Shown here: piece by piece, positions 1 to 5,133 of the stretch | Position numbering within the stretch: the first letter of the stretch is position 1 | Layout of the letters: each line of letters opens with the position of its first letter | NCBI GenBank assembly: GCA_018609925.1 | Contig: JAHEOG010000016.1 | Span: forward strand, 1 to 6,480 | DNA length: 6,480 bases | Source: Gammaproteobacteria bacterium | Lineage (GTDB): Bacteria > Pseudomonadota > Gammaproteobacteria > Thiohalorhabdales > Thiohalorhabdaceae | Direction: 5' to 3' | Position numbers and translations under genes: made by a program | The notes under the pieces: generated by a model | Told to the model about the DNA's origin: nothing | The model's input: only the letters and a program-made list of their open reading frames with translations | The model's database searches: none

Positions 1-195
1 ATTTGCCGGGTCACCCACATGGACGAGCGCCACCTGCATCTGGATGGCGGTCCCCTCGGGCTGGAACAGGGGGCCCGGGTGGCGGTGGACCTCCTCACCC
101 CAGCGGGAACGTCCTCCCCGGATTCCGCGGTGGTGGGAAGGCTTGCCAGCCCGGACCAACAGGCCTTGACCATTCGCCGGGAGGAGGGGCGGTAA
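1..195 (+). CDS. C-terminal fragment, possible PilZ-like domain protein (5' end outside window)
   Basis: An open frame enters from the left edge in frame 1 and ends at TAA 193-195, giving 64 residues (ICRVTHMDERHLHL at the start, ALTIRREEGR at the end). The fragment reads as short beta strands separated by turns: a CRV strand, an HLHLDGG strand, a 'G-x-x-V-x-V-D-L' strand, then 'AVVGRLASPDQQALTIR'. This order (short strand, Gly-rich turn, 'G..V.v.l', then an 'a.vvgr....' strand and a closing strand) is what the C-terminal half of a PilZ-type c-di-GMP-binding barrel looks like. The diagnostic RxxxR and D/NxSxxG motifs would lie upstream or are not visible, so the family is an inference; another small beta-barrel domain is possible. 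Coding status rests on the consistent protein-like pattern and the stop position. It is not in the same operon as anything visible downstream, since 405 bases without a gene follow. Confidence 0.5.
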   Translation: MCRVTHMDERHLHLDGGPLGLEQGARVAVDLLTPAGTSSPDSAVVGRLASPDQQALTIRREEGR

Positions 196-600
196 AGGGC
201 AGCCTCAACCGGTCAAGCCGGGTCCCATGCGGAGGAGCGGGAGGAGGTTTCCTACTGCGTAGATGACCGGGCTCGGCGGGTCCTGAAGGAATCCTCCGGG
301 ATGGAGCTTGGCCATTGCCAGGCCCCGAAGGACCCGAAGCACTCCAATAGACCAAAGGCCCGCCATTCCGAAAACGCAGTGACGAGGTATCTCTTCCGGG
401 GCCTCATTGGGCGCTCCCTCGCTGCGCTCGGGCTGGCCCCGCTGGAGTCGGATCCCCTCGTCGGCTGGCGCCATTTCGGGATAACCTGTCGTTGTCCGAT
501 ACAGGTCGCCTAACCGGATCCTTGGCGGACCTACCAATGCCGCCTCGGTGCCGGCTCGACCGCGCCCATCCCCTGCCCTCCCTGGCGGATCAGGCCAACC
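196..600. other. 405-base stretch without a supported gene
   Basis: No frame here shows a recognisable protein. A 70-codon + strand frame (301-513) and a longer - strand frame (205-1035) are open, but their translations are rich in Arg, Gly and Pro and show no domain pattern, and the long one runs antisense through the methyltransferase. A short direct repeat is visible: CCCGAAG at 324-330 and again at 333-339. On the - strand the segment around 300-450 has the look of a dispersed intergenic sequence rather than a gene. No terminator-like hairpin followed by a T run was found after 195, and no promoter stands out before 601. Confidence 0.5.
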
Positions 601-1221
601 ATGAACCCCCGCCACCCGGTGCGCGCCGAATACGACCGCCTCGCCCCAACCTACGACCGTCGCTGGTCCCGCTATGTGGAGGACACCACCCGGGAGACCG
701 TGTCCCGGGTCCCTCTGGATGGGGCCGAGACCATTCTGGATGTCGGGTGCGGGACCGGCTTCTTGCTGGCGCGTTTGGCCACGCAAGCACCATCGGCCCG
801 CTTGGTCGGCACCGATCTCTCTGTCGGCATGCTGAGCCAAGCCCGCGAGCGCCTGGGAGACCGGGCGCTTCTGGTCCAGGCCGAGGCCGAGCGCCTGCCC
901 TTTGCCGGGGGCTTCGCCGACCAGGTCCTTTCCGTGAGCGCCTTCCACTTCTTCCCCTACCCGGTAGAGGCCGCCTCGGAGCTCCATCGCGTGCTTCGCC
1001 CCGGCGGGATCCTGGTGCTCACCGACTGGTGCCACGATTACCTCTTCTGCCGGCTATGCGACCGTTTCCTGGAGCTGACCGACCCAGCCCACCACCGCAT
1101 CTACACCGGTGGCGAGCTGCATTCCTACCTGGAAACGGCCGGATTCGCGGGGATCCGGATCGAGCGCTATCGCTCCGGCTGGATCTGGGGCCTGATGACC
1201 GCGGTAGCCGAACGACCCTGA
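601..1221 (+). CDS. Class I SAM-dependent methyltransferase (UbiE/Methyltransf_11-like)
   Basis: A 206-residue cytoplasmic enzyme that should transfer a methyl group from S-adenosylmethionine to an unknown small-molecule or macromolecular acceptor. Residues 10-20 (EYDRLAPTYDR) are the usual N-terminal 'YD..a..YD' lead-in of this group. Motif I is ILDVGCGTG at 45-53, the SAM-binding Gly-rich loop. Motif II carries the acidic ribose-binding residue in GTDLS (Asp72), followed by ML..AR at 77-82. QAEAERLPF at 93-101 is the adenine-side loop, and SELHRVLRPGGILVLTDW at 126-143 is the usual motif III region. Length is normal for a minimal single-domain member. The C-terminal part (HRIYTGGELHSYLETAGF) resembles the 'eL...L..aGF' end of the family. 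It has no partner gene: about 400 gene-free bases precede it and about 560 follow. The ATG at 601 matches the family N terminus, but only a weak Shine-Dalgarno (GGCGGA near 583-588) precedes it. Substrate cannot be inferred. Confidence 0.88.
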   Translation: MNPRHPVRAEYDRLAPTYDRRWSRYVEDTTRETVSRVPLDGAETILDVGCGTGFLLARLATQAPSARLVGTDLSVGMLSQARERLGDRALLVQAEAERLPFAGGFADQVLSVSAFHFFPYPVEAASELHRVLRPGGILVLTDWCHDYLFCRLCDRFLELTDPAHHRIYTGGELHSYLETAGFAGIRIERYRSGWIWGLMTAVAERP

Positions 1222-1326
1222 GCCGCTGCGCTATCCCGAGTAAGGGATCAGCTACCACATCATCCACCATCGCTCCTAGTGACCGCCCCTGGCCTGACCC
1301 GCGGGCCGTCCTGGGTCTGACAGCCC
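1222..1326. other. Gene-free spacer after the methyltransferase
   Basis: Nothing coding is seen. A weak 5-bp inverted repeat (ATCCC 1233-1237, GGGAT 1244-1248) follows the stop codon but lacks a T run, so it is not called as a terminator. Confidence 0.4.
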
Positions 1327-1433
1327 GTCATACCCGCGGAACATGTCTCCGCGGAGGCGGGGAGCGGGAAATTCACAAAAGGACCTTTGGCGGGAGATCC
1401 CGGATCGGCCGCTCGGGCGCCGTCCGGGATGAC
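1327..1433. repeat. Paired-hairpin intergenic repeat, unit 1 (with internal insertions)
   Basis: The unit begins GTCATACCCGCGG and ends CCGGGATGAC, so its outer ends are inverted repeats of the GTCAT-CCCG type. The right half is a perfect 8-bp stem, ATCCCGGA (1397-1404) with TCCGGGAT (1423-1430). The left half holds CCCGC (1333-1337) facing GCGGG (1364-1368). Compared with unit 3 it carries about 15 extra bases at 1340-1354, which duplicate the CCGCGG core (1334-1339 and 1349-1354), and a second small duplication around 1361-1367. Proteobacterial genomes commonly carry dispersed repeats of this kind, with GTCATTCCCGC.. arms that produce artefactual 'SFPRKRES'-like translations. Confidence 0.75.
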
Positions 1434-1441
1434 ACCTTCTC

Positions 1442-1546
1442 GTCAATCCCGCGGCAGCGGGAATCTCCCTGAAGGGCCGTGTCGGTGGAACCGGTGGGGT
1501 CCCCTGCGAGATTCCAGCTCGCCGCTGGGGCGGCGGCTGGAATGAC
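1442..1546. repeat. Paired-hairpin intergenic repeat, unit 2
   Basis: Starts GTCAATCCCGCGGCAGCGGG and ends GCTGGAATGAC. The left hairpin pairs CCCGC (1448-1452) with GCGGG (1457-1461) around a 4-base loop. The right hairpin pairs ATTCCAGC (1511-1518) perfectly with GCTGGAAT (1536-1543), with an inner GCCGC/GCGGC extension (1521-1525 and 1530-1534). The spacer between the hairpins (AATCTCCCTGAAGGGCC) resembles that of unit 3. It lies 8 bases after unit 1 and 14 before unit 3. Confidence 0.78.
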
Positions 1547-1560
1547 GGGCAGGGAGGGCC

Positions 1561-1644
1561 GTCATTCCCGCGGAGGCGGGAATCTCCCAAAAGGGGCTTC
1601 GTCGGGAAGCCCCGGAACGGCACAAGGCTGCCAGCCGGGATGAC
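1561..1644. repeat. Paired-hairpin intergenic repeat, unit 3
   Basis: The most regular copy. The left hairpin is a perfect 8-bp stem: ATTCCCGC (1564-1571), loop GGAG, GCGGGAAT (1576-1583). A middle stem pairs GGGGCTTC (1593-1600) with GAAGCCCC (1606-1613) around a 5-base loop. The right end closes with CCCGG (1611-1615) opposite CCGGG (1635-1639) and finishes GGGATGAC, inverted relative to the opening GTCATTCCC. It contains no open frame large enough for a transposase, so it is a non-autonomous repeat. The middle hairpin could slow transcription leaving the methyltransferase, but it has no T tract. Confidence 0.8.
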
Positions 1645-1714
1645 GAGTGGTATGGAACGGAGGGCCCGCAATGGCGCGGCCTTCCCGGAGGCCGGGGGGC
1701 TGCCCCTCATGGGG

Positions 1715-1743
1715 TTTACAAATTGTTGAAAATGAGTTTTATT
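1715..1743 (+). promoter_or_regulatory. Sigma70-type promoter for the iron-uptake operon
   Basis: TTTACA (1715-1720, 5 of 6 to the -35 consensus) is followed after exactly 17 bases by TTTATT (1738-1743, 4 of 6 to the -10 consensus). The stretch is a sharp AT-rich island in otherwise very GC-rich DNA, placed 37 bases upstream of the first operon start codon. Transcription would start near 1750, giving a leader of about 30 bases. No other promoter of this quality is seen in the window. Confidence 0.65.
1727..1741 (+). promoter_or_regulatory. Candidate Fur box overlapping the promoter
   Basis: TGAAAAT-G-AGTTTTA matches the 7-1-7 Fur core TGATAAT-N-ATTATCA at 10 of 14 positions, 6 of 7 in the left half and 4 of 7 in the right half. 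An exact AAAA (1729-1732) / TTTT (1737-1740) symmetry lies inside. It sits between and over the -35 and -10 elements, where a bound ferric-uptake regulator would block RNA polymerase. The iron-uptake genes downstream make this reading reasonable, but AT-rich promoter spacers can match by chance. Confidence 0.4.
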
Positions 1744-1765
1744 TGCGGATTGAAACGGCCCACTC

Positions 1766-1772
1766 TAGGAGA
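1766..1772 (+). promoter_or_regulatory. Ribosome binding site deciding the start at 1780
   Basis: TAGGAGA, with its AGGAGA core (1767-1772), ends 7 bases before the ATG at 1780. In-frame ATGs at 1723 and 1732 lie inside the promoter, have no such site, and would put an unlikely sequence ahead of the signal peptide. This site therefore fixes the operon's first start codon. Confidence 0.8.
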
Positions 1773-1779
1773 CGGCTGC

Positions 1780-2589
1780 ATGGTCCATCACTTCGGTGCC
1801 CGGGCGCTCTTGACGGGCTTCCTCCTGACGGCGGTCCCGGCCTTCCCGCTGTCCGCCCTCGCCACCGGGGAGCCGGGCGAGCACATCGAGGACTTCCAGG
1901 ACCACATCGAGGACTACACCTCGGACGTTGACCGGCTGGCCCAGGAGCTCGACGCCATCGCCGAGCGCTATGGCCAGGGCGAGGAGGTCGACTCCGACGT
2001 GGCTGCCTTCGTGGAGTCCTGGGAGGAGGTGAGATACCACGCGGCCGTGGAAGAGGTCGCCACCTCGCTCTATCCCCCCATCTGGCAGGCCATCGGCGGC
2101 CTGCGCCAGGCGGTAAAGGGCGAGGAATCCCCGGAGGCGGTTCGGGAGCGCACCGACCGGTTAAAGGCCGCGCTCCACCAGGGACTGGGCGGGCTCAAGG
2201 TAAAGGCCCAGTTGGCCAAGGCCGGAGATAGGTCCGAGGAGGCCACCGAGCCTGACGAGGCCGATTCCGAGAAGGCCTTCCAGGACATCCGGGATCACCT
2301 CGACCAGGCAGTCACGGAATACGAAGAAGGCAACCCCGACCGGGCCCGATCCCTCATCCAGGACGCCTACTTCAACCGGTTCGAGGGACTGGAAGGGCCC
2401 CTGATCGAGCAGGACCCCGAGTTGGTCCGGAACCTGGAGTTGGCCTTCAACGCCGAGTTGCCTCAGCTGATCGACGAGGGCGCCCCGGTGGACCGGGTGC
2501 GCGAGCGGGCCCGGGGGATGAAGGACGCCCTGGCGAAGGCGGAGGAGCTCTACCGCGAAGCCGAATCGGACGGCGGCGAGGTCTTCTAG
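1780..2589 (+). CDS. Secreted helical protein with FTR1-type periplasmic iron-permease domain
   Basis: A 269-residue protein predicted to be exported. Residues 1-28 form a signal peptide: basic start MVHHFGAR, hydrophobic core ALLTGFLLTAVPAFPL, and an AxA cleavage site at Ala26-Leu-Ala28. No other membrane segment is visible. The mature part is acidic and helical, with a first segment (about 33-148) containing FVESWEEVRYH (77-87) and LYPPIWQAI (97-105), an acidic low-complexity linker (about 149-166), and a C-terminal segment (about 167-262). The C-terminal segment contains AYFNRFEGLEGPLIEQDPEL at 196-215 and IDEGAP at 231-236. This matches the pattern 'A..AY...FE.lE..L...dp.Lv..lE..f...l..li..Gap' of the periplasmic N-terminal region in bacterial FTR1-family iron permeases (family knowledge, from memory). 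The REXXE-bearing permease part is absent. It is first in the operon, directly before the binding protein (1 base gap), so a periplasmic iron-binding or iron-presenting role is the likely inference. His36, His42, His87 and many Glu/Asp are possible ligands. The start is chosen by the RBS and signal peptide. Confidence 0.78.
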   Translation: MVHHFGARALLTGFLLTAVPAFPLSALATGEPGEHIEDFQDHIEDYTSDVDRLAQELDAIAERYGQGEEVDSDVAAFVESWEEVRYHAAVEEVATSLYPPIWQAIGGLRQAVKGEESPEAVRERTDRLKAALHQGLGGLKVKAQLAKAGDRSEEATEPDEADSEKAFQDIRDHLDQAVTEYEEGNPDRARSLIQDAYFNRFEGLEGPLIEQDPELVRNLELAFNAELPQLIDEGAPVDRVRERARGMKDALAKAEELYREAESDGGEVF

Positions 2590-2590
2590 C

Positions 2591-3634
2591 ATGGACCGTC
2601 GGGACTTCTTGGCCGGCGCCTCGGCGCTCGGCGCGCTCGGGCTCGCGGGTCCCCTGGCCGGCTGCTCCAACGGCAGCCAGAAGGCCCCAGCCGCCCTTTC
2701 CGTAAAGGACCTTCCGGAGCTGAAGGGGGACCTGACCGTCTACCTCGGCCGCGGCGAGGGCGGGCTCTACTCCAAGGTGGTGGAGGCCATCCGCAAGCGG
2801 AACCCCGAGCTGAGCCTCTCCGTTCGCCGCGGACCGGCGTCGGCGCTGGCCAACACCCTGGTGGAGGAGGCCGAGCGGGGCGGAGCGCGGGCGGATCTGT
2901 TCTGGTCCATCGACGCCAGCTCCCTCGGCCGGGTGATCGAGGGAGGACTGGCCCGGCCCGTGCCCGAGGCCATCCGCGACCGGATCTGGGAGCCCTTCCG
3001 CTTCGAGGCGATGGCCCCCGTTTCGGGCCGGGTGCGCACCCTGGCCTACAACACCGAGCGCCTGGGAGCGGACGATCTCCCCGACGACATCATGGCCCTG
3101 CCGGAAAAGGGATGGGAGGTGGGCTGGGCGCCCACCTACGGGGCCTTCCAGTCCTTCGTGACCGCCATGCGGCTCCTGGAGGGCGAGCCGGCCACCCTCG
3201 ACTGGCTCCGGGGGGTCAAGGAACAGGCCCGATCCTACGCCGGCGAGCTGGGGGCGGTCATGGCAGCCTCCCGGGGCGAGGTCGACCTGAGCCTCGCCAA
3301 CCACTACTACACCCTGCGCCTCAAGGCCGGGAAGCCCGACGCCAAGGTGGCGCTTGGCTACACCCGGGGCGACGCCGGCTCGCTGATCAACACCTCCGGC
3401 GTGGCCTTCCTCAAGGGGGGCGAGACCGCCACCGGCTTCGTCCAGTATCTGCTGTCCCGCGAGGTCCAGTCCTACCTGGCCCGGGAGGCCTACGAGATCC
3501 CCTTGGTACCCGAGGTCGGGGGCCCCGAGGACCTCCCCTCCCTGGACCAGCTCGAGCCGCCCCGGCTGGACCTGGCCCGACTTGGGGATATGCAGCCCAC
3601 CCTGGATCTCATGCGCCAAGCGGGGGTCCTTTGA
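2591..3634 (+). CDS. fbpA: Iron(III) ABC transporter substrate-binding lipoprotein, FbpA family
   Basis: A 347-residue periplasmic binding protein that should capture ferric iron and deliver it to the permease encoded next. The N terminus MDRRDFLAGASALGALGLAG has a twin-arginine-like RRDFL start, a hydrophobic core and a lipobox LAGC, with Cys25 the acylation site. It could therefore be a Tat-exported lipoprotein. The mature protein opens with the type II binding-protein strand DLTVYLGRGE (47-56), then ADLFWSIDASSL (101-112), VRTLAYNTERL (148-158), VGWAPTYGAFQSFVTAMRLL (177-196), ANHYYTLR (236-243) and LINTSGVAFLKGG (265-277). The Tyr239-Tyr240 pair is the hallmark iron-ligand pair of FbpA proteins. 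By alignment from memory, the His of the 'VYxGRHE' motif is Gly55 here, and the Glu ligand position in the 'ADVF.tE' segment is Ile107, so the metal site is probably tyrosine-based. It begins 1 base after the preceding stop, with GAGG at 2578-2581 as RBS inside that gene, and its stop overlaps the permease start. Confidence 0.9.
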   Translation: MDRRDFLAGASALGALGLAGPLAGCSNGSQKAPAALSVKDLPELKGDLTVYLGRGEGGLYSKVVEAIRKRNPELSLSVRRGPASALANTLVEEAERGGARADLFWSIDASSLGRVIEGGLARPVPEAIRDRIWEPFRFEAMAPVSGRVRTLAYNTERLGADDLPDDIMALPEKGWEVGWAPTYGAFQSFVTAMRLLEGEPATLDWLRGVKEQARSYAGELGAVMAASRGEVDLSLANHYYTLRLKAGKPDAKVALGYTRGDAGSLINTSGVAFLKGGETATGFVQYLLSREVQSYLAREAYEIPLVPEVGGPEDLPSLDQLEPPRLDLARLGDMQPTLDLMRQAGVL

Positions 3635-5133
3635 AGGCCCCGGGCCTCAGCGTGGTACTGAGCTCCCTGGTGGCCGCGGCGGCCCTGGTGCCGGTCGTGG
3701 TGCTGCTGTTCATGGGGCTCGGCGCCGAGATCGCGCCGAGCGGGCGCATGGCGGCGGTGGCGGCCAACTCCCTGGCCCTGACCGGGCTCACGGTGATCGG
3801 GGCCACCCTGATCGGCGTCCCCCTGGCCTTCCTGACCGCCCACACCGAGCTGCCCGGCCGCCGCCTCTGGACGGGCCTGCTGGCCGCCCCCCTGGCCGTG
3901 CCCAGCTACCTGGGGGCCTTCGCCTACTTCGCCGCCTTCGGCACGGGCGGCGAGCTCCACGAGCTGACCGGTCTGCCCTTCCCGAGCGTGGACGGCCTGG
4001 TGGGGGCGGCCGTGGTCCTGAGCCTGTACACCTACCCCTTCGTCCTGCTGGCCACCGCCGCCGCCCTGCGCAACCTCGACGCGGGCACCCTGGAGGTGGC
4101 CCGGACCCTGGGCATGCCCCTGCGCCAGGCCCTGTGGCGGGTGATCCTTCCCCGGGTCAAGAACAGCGTGGCCGCGGGGGCGCTGCTGGTGGCCCTGTAC
4201 ACCCTCTCCGACTTCGGCACCCCGGCGATCCTGCAGGTGGACACCTTCACGCGGATCATCTACGTGGAGTACAACGCCTTCGGACTGGAGCGGGCCGCCC
4301 TGCTCTCGATCGCCCTGCTGGGCCTGGTGGCGGTGGTCCTGTTCCTGGAATCGCGGGTGGGATCGGTACGCGAGGCCCCCGGCCGGCCGCCCCGGCTGGC
4401 GCTCAGCGCCCGTGGCCGGGCCATCGCGCTCGCGGGGATCCTGCTGGTCCTGGCGGGCGCCCTGGGGGTGCCCCTCGGGATCTTCGGCCTGTGGCTGGCC
4501 CGGGAGGGGCTCACCGGATTCGATCCGGCCATCCTCCTCAACTCGGCCTCGGCCTCCCTCCTCGCCGCGGTGGGGGCGGTGGCGGCGGCCCTGCCTGTGG
4601 CCTACGCCGCCACCACGGGACGCCTGGGCCGGCTGCTGGAGCGGGCGGCCTACGTGGGCTTCGGCGTCCCGGGCATCGTTCTGGGAACCGCGCTGGTGGT
4701 CATCGGTCTGAACGCGGGCTTCCTCTACCAGACCCTGGCCCTGCTGGTCCTCGCCTACGTGCTCCGGTTCCTGCCCCTCGCGGTGGGCAACATCCGGGCC
4801 CCGCTGGAGCGCGCCGAAAGCGGGCTGGTGGGCGCCGCCCGGTCCTTGGGGGCGACGCCCCGGGAGGCCTTCCGCCGGGTAACCCTGCCGCTGATCCTGC
4901 CCGGGGTCCTGGCCGGCGCGGCCCTGGTATTCCTGGAGGCCATGCGTGAGCTGCCGGCCACCCTGCTGCTCCGTCCCACCGGCTTCGATACCCTGGCGAC
5001 CCACCTGTGGCGGGTCTACGAGGCGGGCTACCTCGGCCAGGGGGCGGTCCCGGGCCTGCTCCTGGTGGCGGTCTCCGGCGGCGCGGTGTGGGTCATGCTA
5101 AACGGCGAGAGACGAGGACTCGGTCCCCTATGA
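3631..5133 (+). CDS. fbpB: Iron(III) ABC transporter permease, fused two-domain FbpB type
   Basis: A 500-residue inner-membrane protein forming the translocation path of the importer. It is a tandem duplication: two binding-protein-dependent permease domains, each with about six membrane segments (roughly 7-31, 45-70, 82-104, 122-146, 180-200, 221-241 and 264-290, 302-326, 338-362, 366-386, 422-446, 472-490). Each half carries the cytoplasmic EAA-type loop that contacts the ATPase: LEVARTLGMPLRQALWRVIL at 154-173, and GAARSLGATPREAFRRVTLP at 401-420. Length and layout are typical of FbpB/ThiP-like fused permeases. The frame stays open far upstream, antigenically meaningless sequence read out of frame through fbpA, so the start must be chosen. 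TTG at 3631 forms a 4-base TTGA overlap with the fbpA stop, has GGGGG at 3622-3626, and places the first membrane helix normally. GTG at 3652 is the alternative but would cut into the helix lead. The 3' end overlaps the ATPase start by ATGA. Confidence 0.9.
   Translation: MKAPGLSVVLSSLVAAAALVPVVVLLFMGLGAEIAPSGRMAAVAANSLALTGLTVIGATLIGVPLAFLTAHTELPGRRLWTGLLAAPLAVPSYLGAFAYFAAFGTGGELHELTGLPFPSVDGLVGAAVVLSLYTYPFVLLATAAALRNLDAGTLEVARTLGMPLRQALWRVILPRVKNSVAAGALLVALYTLSDFGTPAILQVDTFTRIIYVEYNAFGLERAALLSIALLGLVAVVLFLESRVGSVREAPGRPPRLALSARGRAIALAGILLVLAGALGVPLGIFGLWLAREGLTGFDPAILLNSASASLLAAVGAVAAALPVAYAATTGRLGRLLERAAYVGFGVPGIVLGTALVVIGLNAGFLYQTLALLVLAYVLRFLPLAVGNIRAPLERAESGLVGAARSLGATPREAFRRVTLPLILPGVLAGAALVFLEAMRELPATLLLRPTGFDTLATHLWRVYEAGYLGQGAVPGLLLVAVSGGAVWVMLNGERRGLGPL

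Noticed and set aside
205..1035. Long - strand open frame of 276 codons
   Set aside because: It runs antisense across the methyltransferase, has no recognisable domain and an Arg/Gly/Pro-rich composition typical of antisense frames in high-GC DNA.
1233..1248. Terminator after the methyltransferase
   Set aside because: Stem of only 5 bp (ATCCC/GGGAT) and no T run follows.
492..1472. 326-codon + strand frame overlapping the methyltransferase
   Set aside because: It is out of frame with the clear methyltransferase motifs, is Arg/Pro-rich, and its end reads through the hairpin repeat (SIPRQRESP is the usual artefact of such repeats).
1327..1644. CRISPR array
   Set aside because: Only three units, each internally palindromic, with variable lengths and gaps of 8 and 14 bases; no constant direct repeat with 30-40 base spacers.
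1723..1779. Earlier start (ATG 1723 or 1732) for the FTR1-like protein
   Set aside because: These codons lie within the predicted promoter, lack a ribosome binding site, and would bury the signal peptide behind a 16-19 residue extension.
3490..5004. 504-codon - strand frame opposite the permease
   Set aside because: Gln/Gly/Arg-rich shadow of a membrane protein gene with strong third-position GC; no domain pattern.
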